Both the position numbers and the translations under genes were made by a program. Positions 11,241 through 23,218 of a stretch of 64,000 bases of DNA are shown in pieces (positions within the stretch are counted from its first letter, which is position 1; every line of letters starts with the position of its first letter). Source of the DNA: Ochotona curzoniae. Its lineage: Eukaryota > Chordata > Mammalia > Lagomorpha > Ochotonidae. Location of the stretch: the NCBI RefSeq assembly GCF_017591425.1, contig NW_024467106.1, positions 22,620,501 to 22,684,500 on the forward strand, written 5' to 3'. The notes beneath the pieces were generated by a model. It was not told where the DNA came from and did no database searches. It saw nothing but the letters and a program-made list of their open reading frames with translations.

Positions 11241-12489
11241 AGGTACACATATACGCATATGTAAGATACTATAAATATGTAACATAACAGATGTGCTGTT
11301 AAATATAATTATAATGCATATAGCATATTTGATCATAATTATACAGTTATAACCCAAGTAAAGGATTGTGATTTTTTTAGCAGGAATAGGCTTCCAAATA
11401 GGACTGCAGCTTTTCCTGCTCCATATTGTAGACACTGCCAGACAAATACATGAAGGTTTCTAATGGCAATCTCCGACACATGAAGAACATCACTCCTGAC
11501 GGTCCTGGCTGAGGCTTCCCATGTAGTTAGCAGAGGGGTTGGGATCTGGGCCCTGCACTTGTCCAAGCTACCTTCACCATTGCTGCATGTCCACTGGCTG
11601 CATCCAGCAAAAAGATTCTGACTTCTGAACAACTTTTAAAAAGACAATTGCTTTCGCTGCTACGGATACCTTTTCAGAATGCTTTTATCTCCTAAACAAG
11701 CTGTGAGCTTTTTCTCTTTTCTTTCAAATTTATGAACAACATTTTCCTTCCGCTGACTTATTTTAGGCACTAACCTCCTGAGAGAAGTGCTGGGATAGAG
11801 CCTTGCTGTCATCCAATCACCACACAAAACAGCAATTGAGAGAGAAAGAAAGTCCAGTGACACGGCCACACGTAAGCCACGAGCCTTGACTGGCCCATGT
11901 GCAAGTCCTGAGCCTGAACTCCAGTCCAATGACTCTGGTTTCAAGAACTGTGCTGCCTTCCTGCTACCAACACCAAAAGGAGGAACAAATACACCCATTT
12001 CTCATTTGTGTGTGATTCCTATGGGCTTGTGAAACAGCAAGTTTCCATTGTGCATTGATCATTTAGTTCTGAACTGGGGAAAGCAATCACAAAAAGCCTT
12101 TAACCAGAAACACTCAGCTAAAACACTGACAGCTTAGTTGACAGACATAACCGAAAACGTCTATCTTATCTGGCTACAAGGTGACCTGTTGCCCTCCCAA
12201 ATGTCCAGGGAGCCAAACAGGTTTTCAATGTCCTTGCATATCTAGAGGCTTTGTCCAGAGTCTTACAATCTGTGGGCCAGAAGCCTCCGTACACACCTGC
12301 ACTCACCATTAGCACAGCTGCAGAGCAGCTGTAAAATGATGGACATCTGGCCAATACAAAGCCCCTGAGTAGTTCATTCTCTGTTATGCTTCCACCTACA
12401 AACTTCCTATTTGACTTTTCCACTCCATTTGTTGAATTTGAACTTGAGGTTTTGTCAAGTTATGACCTCAGTCCAGGTATGACGCTACC
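11241..12489. other. Unassigned sequence
   Basis: About 1.2 kb with no recognised gene or repeat. Minus-strand frames of 97 and 112 codons (11339-11632, 11660-11998) have no recognisable domain. Confidence 0.45.
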
Positions 12490-12640
12490 TACTTGCTCTC
12501 TTTAACCCCCATCACAACCACAAATGGGAAGAAGAATTGTCCCCAATCTGCCAGCATGGAAATAGAAGCAAAAGCAAGGTTAAAGACATTGCCTGCGATC
12601 ACACCTACAGTGTGAGCCTGAAAGCTAAGAAGTGTGCAAA
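12490..12640 (+). mobile_element. MIR SINE
   Basis: 'ctttaacccccatcacaacc', 'gaagaattgtccccaatctg', 'caaggttaaagacattgcct' and 'gcgatcacacctacagtgtg' follow the MIR core order (aatcctcacaacaaccc ... attatccccattttacag ... gttaagtaacttgccc ... ggtcacacagctag). Confidence 0.78.
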
Positions 12641-12702
12641 GACTAGTTTAGTGTGCTTGTGTCTAAAAATAAACCAAAAGCTTCTGTAAAATAAACTTGG
12701 TA

Positions 12703-12993
12703 AGTGCCAGCACAGTGGTGCAGTGGGTTAAAGCATAGCTTGTGATGACAGCATTGCGTATCTGAGCACTGGTTCTAATTCCCTTTGTTTGACTTTTCAT
12801 CTAGCTTACTGTTAATTTGTATGAAAAGGCAGAAGAAGATGGCCTAAGTACTTGGGAACCTTCCACCCCTGGGAGACCAGAATCAAGCTCAGAGTTCATG
12901 ATGTCACAGACATTTGGAGACTGAATCAGCAGATTCTCTCTTTCTCTCTCTCTATTGCTCTTGAAATTTAAAAAAATCTCAAAAAAAAAAAAG
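12703..12993 (+). mobile_element. C-SINE, older subfamily
   Basis: Head 'gccagcacagtggtgcagtg' with 'gggttaaagcatagc', then 'gatggcctaagtacttggga', 'ctgggagaccagaatcaagc', pyrimidine tract and poly-A. Divergent from the young copies. Confidence 0.85.
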
Positions 12994-13434
12994 AAACAAA
13001 ACACTTGCTTTCTTTAATAGGGAATTGATCTGACATGAATTTATTCTAGAACACACCTTGAAACTCATGGAGTTCCAAACACACAATAAGAAAATAAACA
13101 TGGTTTTGGGCATAACCAAAGAATGATTTCTTAAATCCCACCAGTAGCTTTCAAGCCAGTCATACCAAAATAACTTCTGCTCTATGTGTTAGCTACATGT
13201 TAGACTCTATATGTAAAATTTCACTTATATATCAATGCTTTTTTAGTTAAAAGGAGATGCTTTTAAATGTACATATTATGCACATGCATATGTTTACATT
13301 TAATATACATGGGTATGCACACTTAACAAGTGAACTAAATTGAGCTCCATCTTGAAATAGTTGTGATGGGATCTAAACCCATTTATTTTTCCAAACCCTG
13401 TGGGAGTTCCAGCACTAATTTCTTCTCAACTTTG
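12994..13434. other. Unassigned AT-rich sequence
   Basis: No recognised repeat. Contains alternating 'acatattatgcacatgcata' near 13,270. Confidence 0.45.
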
Positions 13435-13580
13435 GTTGTTCCCTGGAGCTCCTGGGGTTTGTGAGATGTGGATTCCTGGGATCCACATTTGAAGATCCTG
13501 ATATGAGTCTGAGGAGTGCTCCAGCATACGCACTGATTCTAACGACTCCACGGCTGAGACCCACACATACTGCCCCCATG
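13435..13580 (+). mobile_element. MER20-like DNA transposon fragment
   Basis: 'gtggattcctgggatccaca' followed by 'gatcctgatatgagtctgag', 'gagtgctccagcatacgcac' and 'tgattctaacgactcc' parallels MER20 (aaattctcgggccccacc, tactgaatcagaatctctgg, gcccagcaatctgtg, ttttaacaagccctcc). Old non-autonomous hAT element. Confidence 0.6.
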
Positions 13581-13719
13581 CCATGTCAGCTAATCATTGC
13601 TGCTCTGGCAAATTCTGTCTCAAAACATTACACTGTTTTGTAATTGTAATTCTTTAATTCAGAAATCTCAAATATGTATCACTTGGCTAAAATCAAGGTG
13701 CCCACGAGCTGTGTGTCTT

Positions 13720-14078
13720 CCCGAAGCAGGTGCTAGGAGCCAATCTGGTTTTCATCCTTTTCTGAAGCCTGTCTGCACTGGAAGGTTGTGACACTGTGCT
13801 TCCAGCTTCAAAACCAATGACAGCAGCTCAAGTCCTTCTCACATAGCGTCTCTGGCCTCTTCTCGTCTCCTTCCCACATGTAAGAACACTTGGGATGGCA
13901 TTGAGCCCACCCAGGCTATCCAGAAAAATCTCTCCACTCTGAGTCAATTAATGACATTAATTCCATCTGCTACTTAATTCCCCTTTGTCATGTAAGGTAG
14001 TATGTTCACAGATTCCAGGGATTAGAACCTGGACATCCTTAGGGCTGTAATTCTGCCTACTATAATTGTAACTCTCCA
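13720..14078 (-). mobile_element. Ancient LTR-like eutherian repeat (MaLR type suspected)
   Basis: 'attgagcccacccaggctat', 'ccagaaaaatctctccactc', 'cccctttgtcatgtaaggta', 'gtatgttcacagattccagg' and 'ggattagaacctggacatcc' reproduce in order a very common old eutherian repeat, here in reverse orientation. I associate it with MaLR-class LTRs, but the family name is uncertain. Confidence 0.6.
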
Positions 14079-15985
14079 CATATTTTGAAAAATAAGGCTT
14101 TCCCTTCCATCGCACCTGCTCACTGTGGGAGAAGCCAGCAAGTGGTGTGTTCTTTTACGGGAGAGTCGAGTCGTAGCTGCTGAGTATATGAAAACATCTC
14201 CCTTCTGTTGCCCTAACTCTTCTTTGCCACTAGTAAGAAGAGCAGTGAGAGTCTGTCATCGTCGGGCTCCCCACAGCTGCTGTCACACCACTTGAAAACA
14301 GTGCCCAGGTGACCGGCATTCCCAATCCATCCCAGGACGTGGCAATATGTGCGCTGCCATATGCTCTTGTGAGTTCTGGCTGCCGCTGAGCAGGTGTATG
14401 GCATCCGGGCCAAGCATCTGGAGGGTGGCCGACTACAGAGGGGAGGGACCAGTTTCAATTTAATAGAAGATCAAGGAAATAACAGAGGACTGGGTATATT
14501 TGCCGCTCTCTCTTCACAATCAGTTCCTCTGAAATAGAATTTGGTTCTGATATTTCATTCTGAAAATCCCAGGAAACATTTTGAGCATGTTGCTCATGCT
14601 GATTTTAACATTATTCTCTGAAATCTTCAACATTCAGAATCCATCAATTATTAAGATGTAGAGGCTTCCAAATATTTATAATGACAGCCCTCTCATTATA
14701 TTAAGCTATTATGACAGGAAGGGGATGAGAGCCATTTAACTTCAGCCAAGGTATATATGCCTGGGTGTGTGTGTTTTCTTTGTGTTCATTCAGGATTCCT
14801 ATCACAAGTATGCAATATACTGTCACACGTGAATAAAAATTTACTCACGTAATCACTGTGCTTCTATATCTGAACGCTTTCATTTAGAAAAAAAATGACC
14901 TTTAAATTAAATGTATTACTTATTATGGAAGGTGGGGAATACAATGAAGAGAAAAAAAAAAGAATATTCCATGAACAACCAAAGTTAACTGACATTGGCA
15001 TTGAAGAATTTATCTGAATCAATGTGAATGCCTCTGCTCCTGTAAAAAAAAAAATCAGTGATTGGGAAACATAAAGTAACTATGTCATCAACTTCTATCA
15101 AAAAAGTCAGCAGTTGAGCCCTTCTACTTCTGTAAAATGGCAACGTGTATCTTACGTCGAGCCAGTGCATTTTCTGTGTGACTGACTTGTGAGACTGCGG
15201 GTTGACAACCTAAGTTCTAATTATTTGCATCCTCCTCAGTCTGTTACTCTCGACACAGGCTCTCCCACAGGAGTGTCAGAAAGAACGGTATATGAGCTGA
15301 TGGGAAGCAGCTGAAAAAGATTCACCAGATTTTTGATGCAGATGATGCACAGCACAGAGAGTGGCCAACAGGGATCGAAGAACCCTGATTGGAAGGTTCG
15401 AGTGTGTTCCATCTGTTACTGCTCTAGTCTTTTCATGACTGCTGTGTAAAAGCAAGCAGAGTCACAGCTGGTGAAAAGGTATTTGCTCAGCAAGCCAAAA
15501 GCCTAAACCTCCTCTGTCCCGGCAGGGCCAGATAGTCGTGGGTCACACAATTGTCCACCTCCAAGTTCAGATCAAGGCACAGTTAAGCTCTCTTGAGTGA
15601 CACGAGAAACATATGATCTTGGTTGATCAGCTATGAGTTTACATACCAGTTCTTCCATATGCTCCCTGTGGGACCATCAGATCAGTACATGATGGAAAAT
15701 TTAATAATATGGAATTCCTGTGTTGTAATGAGGCATACCTGGGAAACTTTAGCCAATACTGTATCCGGTTTCTTCTTTCCTCCATATTATCTATGTTGAA
15801 TCTGGAAGAAGATTAAGAAAGTAAGAAGGAGGCAGCTGATTTTATACTTCAGCTGATTATGAAAATGAAAAATACATGTGAGCAGATAATGGACTAGAAA
15901 CTTCAAGCAGATTTAGTCTTCCGTACACACCTTTCTTCATGGTTTAGAGAACATTCAATTCCACCTGCAGCGGAACTGAAGCTCT
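14079..15985. other. Unassigned sequence with an AT-rich, TAAT/TGACAG-bearing core
   Basis: About 1.9 kb without a gene. The part at 14,460-14,760 is AT-rich, has no repeat signature and holds two TGACAG motifs ('ataatgacagccc', 'attatgacaggaa') with several ATTA/TAAT cores. At about 15,390 there is a B-box-like 'ggttcgagtgtgttcc', but no tRNA fold was found. Confidence 0.4.
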
Positions 15986-15989
15986 AGCA

Positions 15990-16170
15990 CTTACTAGCTG
16001 TCTAATATTGAATACGTAATTAAATTTCTCAGGGCCTCGGTTTCAGGATCCCTAATATGGGGATAACAGTAACCACTTCATAGCTTTGTTAGCAGTGTTA
16101 GTCAAACTGACACGTGGGAGGCACTCAGAGCAGTACTTGCTGCATAGCATCTGTTTGAATATGTTGGTCT
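15990..16170 (-). mobile_element. MIR SINE
   Basis: Reverse MIR: 'agcacttactagctgtctaa', 'aatttctcagggcctcggtt', 'aatatggggataacagtaac' and 'acttcatagctttgttagca' match the MIR order for the reverse strand. Confidence 0.75.
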
Positions 16171-16410
16171 TCTCCTCTGTTTCACTCCCCTTGCCTAGTG
16201 CCTCATTTGAGCAAGAAGATTAAAGAAGAATCTTTTCTTGACTTTGGAGGTTCAAATACCTTCATGAGAAATTAAAATGACCAAGAAGAAAGTGTGGGTA
16301 AAAGTATTAAAATGCACAAAGCTTCTTGTCTTCCTTGTGAAATCAGAACAGAGTTGGTGTCTAGGAATGAGGAGGTAATTGGAGAGAATGGTAGTTGTAG
16401 TCAGCCTTGG

Positions 16411-16705
16411 CAGGTACCAGGAAAACGCTATGTGGTGCAGTGGTTAAGGAGCTTTGGAGGATCTATGTGTCCCACATCGGATTCACTGAGTGAGTTCTGA
16501 CTTTTACTCAGAACTATAGCATCTTCCTGCTGTTACACACATTCGAAGACAGCAGAGGATGGCTCAAATCGCTGGGGACTTGTCCCCATGTAAGAACCTT
16601 TGTCAAGTTTCAAGCTGCTGCCTTTGGCAGGGTCTATTCTGAGTATCTAGGGAGTGAACCAACAATGAGAGCATCTTCTTCTATGTCTCATTAAATTAAA
16701 AAAAG
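16411..16705 (+). mobile_element. C-SINE, divergent
   Basis: Head 'ctatgtggtgcagtggttaa', then 'agcagaggatggctcaaatc', 'ccccatgtaagaacc', 'tagggagtgaaccaacaatg' and an A-rich tail. The frame 16294-16500 runs into it by chance. Confidence 0.72.
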
Positions 16706-17236
16706 GCAAGGGAATGAAAGAAAAGGAAGAAAAAAGAACAGAACAGAAAAAGAGAAAGAAAAAATAAGATTCCACTCTGATGTCAGACCATGGTTGACAG
16801 CAATGGTGGAATGAATAGACCTGTGATTCCTTTACAAATAGAGTCCCTGGCAAGGGATTAGCCACCGAAAGTCAGTTATGGTTGTTCTCTGTATTAAGAC
16901 AGGCAGGCCTTAGAGATTGTCACACAAAGTTTTCTACACCACAGCCTGGAATAAGCAGAAAGATCAGTTGTTACTGACAGGGAAATCCGATCGCCAACCA
17001 GAAGGAACTAGACCTGAAGGAGTCTTGAAACAGATCAACTTCTGTTGATTCATGTGAAGATCGAGGCTAACATGGCAAGATGAATATTTCACCAAATGTC
17101 AGAATAGGTAGATGACAAAGAAGACTAATCCACACTATGGCCATAGAGAGCCTGTCTTGAAGTTGGATGCACTCCTGAAGGTTGAGTGCATAATTCTCAG
17201 TTGACTGGCATTGTCTCTACATACTTCTCTGTTTAA
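16706..17236. other. Unassigned sequence
   Basis: Nothing recognised except an A/G-rich run at 16,705-16,770 that continues the SINE tail. Confidence 0.45.
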
Positions 17237-17248
17237 AAACAAGGCTTT

Positions 17249-17583
17249 GGGCCCAGCACAACAGCCAAATGGTTGAAGTCTTCACCTTGCATGTGCCAGG
17301 ATCACATATAGGTGCCAGTTCATGTCCTGGCAGCCCTGCTTCCCATCCAGTTCCCTGCTTGTGGCCTGGAAAGACAGTCAAGGATGGCACAAAGCCTTGG
17401 GACCCTGCACCCACATGGGAGATCCAGAAGATGCTCCTGGCTTTGAATAGACTCAGCTCTGGCTGTTGCAGCCACTTGAGGAATGAATCAGCAGACAGAA
17501 GATTGTCCTCTCTCTGTGACTCCTCTTCTCTGTGTATCTGTGTTTCTGCCTTTGCAATAAAAATTTTAAAAAAATAAATAAAT
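17249..17583 (+). mobile_element. C-SINE with 12-bp target duplication
   Basis: Full-length copy from 'gggcccagcacaacagcc' through 'tgcttgtggcctggaaagac' to 'gcaataaaaattttaaaa'. The duplication 'aaacaaggcttt' flanks it at 17237-17248 and 17584-17595, exact over 12 bp. The 102-codon plus-strand frame is SINE read-through. Confidence 0.94.
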
Positions 17584-17862
17584 AAACAAGGCTTTAAGGA
17601 GCACTGAAACTGGGTTTCCTACAAGTTTTGAAAAATTTCCTTCTCTTACATACTGCAGTATATAGGTCATGATTCATACCTATTACCTACAAAAGCATTT
17701 GGGGAAACACAGGTTCAGACAACAACTGGATACTTCATATGTGGGATTCTATAATTTTACCAAAAGGCACACACCTGTTTGTTTTTTCCTTCTGGGATTG
17801 TTAGTATCTATTAATCATCATTACTTAGATTCATTGTTTTATTAACCAGTTAAAAATGGTGA

Positions 17863-18152
17863 TCAGGACTGGAGCTATGGCGTGGAGGTAAGTTACTGTG
17901 CACGAGGCTGCTGTCTTCAGTGGGTGCTGATTTGAGACCTGGCTGCTCAGCTGCTGTTTCAACTCCCTATTACTCAACCTTGGAAAAGCAGTAGCAGAAG
18001 GTCCAAGTGCTTAGGTCCCTGCACTAACGTGGGAGACCTAGAAATACTTTTTGGTTCCCAGCTTCCTATTATGGCCATTTGGGTAGTTAACCAGTAGAGG
18101 GAATAACTGTTCCTTTGTGTCCACCTGTAACTGTGGCTTTCAAATAAATGAA
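17863..18152 (+). mobile_element. C-SINE, older
   Basis: Head 'actggagctatggcgtgg', then 'caaccttggaaaagcagtag', 'ccaagtgcttaggtccctgc', 'ggccatttgggtagttaacc' and 'ctttcaaataaatgaatg'. Its tail runs straight into the purine microsatellite. Confidence 0.82.
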
Positions 18153-18500
<348 letters not shown>

Positions 18501-18504
18501 GGAA

Positions 18505-19145
18505 AGGAAAAGAAAAGAAAAATAAAGAAAATTTGTGATGTTTGAATTCTTTCCTCAAAAGAAAAGAAATAGAAAGAAACTCATCAACTATTTGGTTAAT
18601 CCCAGGTTGTATAGAAAAGCTTGCACTAATTAACTTTTAAACATTTATTACATAATTTTTAGGAAAATGAGAATTTTTTTAACCAGAGGTTATCAGTGAC
18701 TTTCCCCCCTGTAATATCATGGTAGTATCGTTGGCTTATCACACTTTTGGTGCTTTGAAATTCAACCATGTGTTACTTTTTTGTTGTTCAAATGACTTCA
18801 TCTTGGTCAAGCATAATCCCAAAGTTTCCCATGGATTCTTTACTCTCTGTTATTGTCAAATATTTTCAGTTCATTTTTCCATTTCCCATCTCAGACATGG
18901 AATCAACCATTTCTTCAAGCAGTTCTGACTCCAACAGGAGGAAAAGATAGAGAATATATGTTGGTTTCCGGTTGTGTTACTTAGTATATTTACTGCTGGA
19001 TGGGCCATTACTTCTATGCTTACAGTGTATGAAGTAGTATGTTATGAACACATACCTGCAATTCCAATTCAAATATAAAATTATAGCATTTTTATTTAGA
19101 TTCTTTGATTTTCATATCCCTTTCTCACTTGTCTAGAAAGCGTAG
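18505..19145. other. Unassigned sequence
   Basis: No gene or repeat recognised. T runs occur at the right edge. Confidence 0.45.
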
Positions 19146-19460
19146 TTTTTTTTTTTTTTAAATAAAGGTTTATTTTATCTGTTTGAAAGGTAGAGTTACA
19201 GAGAGAGTTCACTGGTTCACTCCCCATTTGGCTGCAGTGCCCAAGGCTGGGTCAGGCCAAACCCAGGAGCCAGGAGCTTCTTGTAGGTCTGACTGCGGAT
19301 GCGGAAGACCAAGCACATAGACCATCTTCTGATGTTCTGCCAGGCACGTTAACAGGGAGCTGTTTTGGAAGTGGAGCACCTGGGGCTCAAACCAACATCC
19401 ATATGGGATGTTTGTGTCACAGGTAGCGGCTGTATCCTCCGTACCACAACACAGGCCCCC
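19146..19460 (-). mobile_element. C-SINE
   Basis: Reverse-strand copy: poly-T, 'ggtttattttatctgtttga', 'tggttcactccccatttggc', 'ggagccaggagcttcttgta', 'accaacatccatatgggatg', and head ending 'caacacaggccccc'. Confidence 0.88.
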
Positions 19461-21520
19461 AAACTGTAGATTCTACTGGTACTAATTGTGTTAAAGTAGC
19501 ATCATTTTATTATATCACACAACATTTTACCTGCATAAAAGCATGGGAGTAACAGATTTCGGGGTAGATTTTTTTCCATCTTAAGATGCCTCTCACTAAG
19601 GACTTTCAAGCATATTACCCAATTTTTAAATCACTTGAAAATATTCCTTTCTGTGGACTATACCAACAAAGGTTTCATTTTTTTTCTTTTAGTTTCAGAA
19701 TTTTGTTCTGTTTTCTTTTTGTTTTTTTAAAATTCAAAACAAAATATGTCCAGTTCTTCTAGCTTTGGTCTCTATCTTTCCACCACGTTCATCATCTTCA
19801 TCTTTTTCACTTCCCAATTTTACCTTCACATGATTAAAATCAGTGCGAGTTGATTTACTCTAGTAATAATCTACAATTTAAACACTTGGTCAAGTTGAAG
19901 TTATTATTTTGGGAAATGCTTATGACTGGTCATTTTCTCAAGCACTGAAATTTGAATATTTTCTTTTTCTTGCATGGTAAATTTTCGTGTGAGTCTATCA
20001 CCTATGTGTCTTTCTGAACAACTCAAAACTGCTTCTTCAGGGACAGTAAGGTTCTGCTTTGAGGATGCCATGTAGTGGCATTCCTCTGGCCACCTAAGAA
20101 GTGGAAAAAAAAAAAACGTAAAAAATGAAAACACTCCCAACTTTGATGTGAGAAAATCCTGAACCCAATCTTCAGATTGGCTATTTATTGTGCTGTTCTG
20201 TGGAATAGACTGCTAAGCCTGTGTGCGTCTTTAATTCCTCACGCACAGGGTCATGCTCATTCTGAGAAATGCAAAAAGTGAAACAAGCCCTCGTGTGGAA
20301 AATCATCCTCACAGTATCTGGAAAGTGACTGATATTTACAGAAAGTTTCTTTCCTTTTCTCTTGCTCTAGTTAATTCATTCTAGAAACATCCCACCTGAA
20401 ATCGAGAGCAGAAAAATGTTTGATCCGCATTCACCAAATTTCTACTGCTTGTTTTTCCTGAAGTGTTCATTTCTGGGCCAACTGTCACACATTTTTGTGT
20501 TGGCATTTATCACAAGATCCGTTCTTCCTCTCCTCTCACCTGCGCTATGCCCTGGAACACTGAACTTTAGAGGACGGATTAATGGATTAGGCAGGGTTGA
20601 GTTTGTTCTGTGGCTGCATCAGAGGAAATTAGAGTATTCCTCCAGCTCCACTCCTTGTAGGGTTACCACTCTTTGACTGACGTGTCTTCGCACGTCCTGT
20701 ATTGCCTCTAGTCGATCTTCCTAAACTCTGCCCATTCATTGATAAATTGTTGCTTTTTAAAAACTCACTTCAATTACCCGGAGTGAGTGGTGCCATCTGT
20801 TTCCTGCTGTGACCCTGATTGATACAGTTTCCAATCAAGAAAGTAATAATGAGATTAGTAGTCTAATGGCACATTTTACCTCAGTTCTCTCAGTTATTCT
20901 AAAGTCTTGAACTCACATAAATTTAAATGATTGGAAAGCAAAATACCTAGATCTCAGTAAGTAACCCCCATGCCACGAAACAATGAGTTTGGCTTTAACC
21001 TCTGTGCCCTCAGCTTTTAACCAAGAGTCAATACAGGAAATGGTCCTATGCTAGCTCCATTCCTGCAATTTCAGGAAATGTGCTGTTGAAAACAACATCC
21101 ATTACCATGGACAATATGTCCTTGACATGATGCCATGGAAAGAACACAGGATCTGGAGCTGAGGCATAACAAGCCAGGCTCCTCCTCAGCGATGTGAGGG
21201 TCACAATCAATATTTCTCTGCTCATCAATGTATTCTTCTGGAAAATAAGATAAACATATTTAGATATTTTTCAGCAGTGGTGGAAAGCAAGTTTTTACAC
21301 TAAAGAACTCCATAAACACGCATGCCTAGCTTAAGCATTTATGATTTCTTTACTAGAGAACTGTGCTATGCTTTCTTTATCATACTGAATAGACGCATAT
21401 GATTTACTGTGGTTTTACGTATTTTGGGTTTTAATTTGCAAGTTATATAATACTTAAAACTGCAAGGTTTTCTATAGGTATATTTTACTAGTATTTCTGT
21501 ATAAAATTTCACCATAGACT
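19461..21520. other. Unassigned sequence
   Basis: Two kilobases with no recognised gene or repeat. Short frames (78 codons minus at 19904; 86 codons plus at 20416) have no identifiable domain. The sequence looks unique and moderately AT-rich. Confidence 0.45.
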
Positions 21521-21818
21521 GTTTTTTATTTGTGTTGTATGTTATTTGAAAGAGACAGACAGAGTCATTGTCTACTGGTTCACACTCCAGAAGCTAACAA
21601 TTGCCCAGGGTGAGCCAGGCCTAAGGCAGAAGCTGAAAACTCAGTCCAAGACCCTTATGGGTGAGATAAATGTATCCGCTCAAGAAACCACCTGCCATCG
21701 CCTAGGGTACACACTGGCAAGAACTTGGAATCAAAAGTGGAGCTGGGACTCAAGAACTCTGATATGGGATGGGGAGATCCCAAATCATTGTTTTAAATGC
21801 AAGGTAGATGCCTACCCA
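21521..21818 (-). mobile_element. C-SINE, older
   Basis: Reverse-strand copy with 'gttatttgaaagagacagac', 'ctactggttcacactccaga', 'gcccagggtgagccaggcct', 'aatcaaaagtggagctggga' and a decayed head. Confidence 0.78.
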
Positions 21819-22060
21819 TATGCTATATTTTATGGTATATAATATTTTTGGAAAAAAATAGATCTAAACCACATAATACATTTTTTTAAAGAAAGAATTT
21901 ATCCATAAACATGCTGCCTCCTAGGTGAAGACTCATTCATCTTCGTGAAACATTATTGTTTAATTCTGTACCTGAGCAGGGATCAGAGCAATGCATATTG
22001 AGAAATCAGCAAGATTCACATCTACCTATCTATTTTTTTTAAAAAAAAATAGTTTTATAA

Positions 22061-22398
22061 AGTCTGGTATGGTAGCCTAGCAGCTGAAGTCCTCACCTAC
22101 AACACACCAGGATCCCATATGGGCACCAATTCTAATCCTGGCAGCCCTGCTTCCCATCCACCTCCCTGCTTGTGGTTTGGGAAAGCAATCGAGGACAGCC
22201 CAAAGCCTTGGGACCTTGCACCCACGTGGGAGACCTGGAAGAGGCTCCAGGCTCCTGGCTTTGGATCAGCTCAGCTCGAGCCATTGCAGTCATCGGGGGA
22301 GTGAATCATCATACTGAAGATCTTCCTCTCTATCTCTCCTCCTCTCTGTAAATCTGACTTTGCAATGGAAATAAATAAATAAATATATTTTTAAAAAG
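22061..22398 (+). mobile_element. C-SINE
   Basis: Nearly full-length: 'tggtagcctagcagctgaag', 'ggatcccatatgggcacc', 'tgcttgtggtttgggaaagc', 'aggacagcccaaagccttgg', 'gaagatcttcctctctatct' and an A-rich tail. Confidence 0.93.
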
Positions 22399-22499
22399 TA
22401 CTTTTACATATTAAGAGGTCTTAAAAACTGGAATGAAAAGATAATCCATATACTCCGTGAGCTTTTTGAAGTCTTCACATACATAATTTGAGGTTATTA

Positions 22500-22530
22500 A
22501 GTATATATATATATATATATATATAATTAT
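22500..22530. repeat. AT microsatellite
   Basis: Run of perfect alternating TA (about 13 units) in a 300-bp AT-rich spacer between two C-SINEs. Confidence 0.9.
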
Positions 22531-22719
22531 ATACAACATAGGGGTGTGTGTGTTTGTGTACATTATAGCCTTTGTCTATATTACTGCTTAATTACAGTCT
22601 TATTTTTTATTCTCTTAATTCTTTATTTGATAGAGTATTAAGCTTTTGACTACAATGTGAATTGAAAATGTTTTCTCAGAAATAAAATTTAAAAAGAGTA
22701 GAAGAGTACTTCAGACGTT

Positions 22720-23012
22720 CACAGGGGAGACATTTGGTACAATGGTGAATCTCCTGTTGTGAAGGTTTGGATTTGAGTCTTTGCTCTTCTCCTGAGTCCA
22801 GTTTCCTACCAGCACACACTCCGGGATGCAGCCCAAGTCAGGTCCCTGCCACCCCCAGGGCAGCCAGCTGGAGTTCTGGCTCCTGACTTTGGCCTGGCCC
22901 AACCCTAAGAGTTTTGAGTACACGGGAAGTGAATCAGCAGGTGGAAGTATGTTTCTCTCCCCTTCCCCTCTCTTTTTCTTTTCTTCCCGCTCCAAAATGA
23001 ATAAATAAATAG
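22720..23012 (+). mobile_element. C-SINE, older subfamily
   Basis: 'gtacaatggtgaatctcctg' head, 'gggatgcagcccaagtcagg', 'gaagtgaatcagcaggtgga' and 'caaaatgaataaataaatag'. Frames on both strands here are read-through. Confidence 0.78.
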
Positions 23013-23044
23013 GACTTTACATGATCATGCAAAGTGAAATTAAA

Positions 23045-23218
23045 AGACAAATTCATTTTGGCACAAAGATATTTGGAATTCACTCATAGAATTTTAATAA
23101 TATGCATTCCCACAAATCTTTTGAAGACTCTTCATGTGCATGGGTTAAAAAAAGCTTTTGGATCAAAATAAATATCTTTGAATTCCTCTTTCCATAATCT
23201 TTTTGAAGCATTTTCATA
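23045..23218 (+). mobile_element. Two mariner-like MITE 3' ends in a row
   Basis: Two successive stretches carry the 3' half of the MITE seen at 41,265: the first ends 'attcccacaaatcttttgaa' (about 23,096-23,125); the second has 'ggatcaaaataaatatcttt' and ends 'ttccataatctttttgaagc' (about 23,159-23,209). Assigned by resemblance to the better copy. Confidence 0.5.

Noticed and set aside
15385..15410. Possible tRNA B box 'ggttcgagtgtgttcc'
   Set aside because: No A box at the right distance and no cloverleaf; chance or an old SINE remnant.
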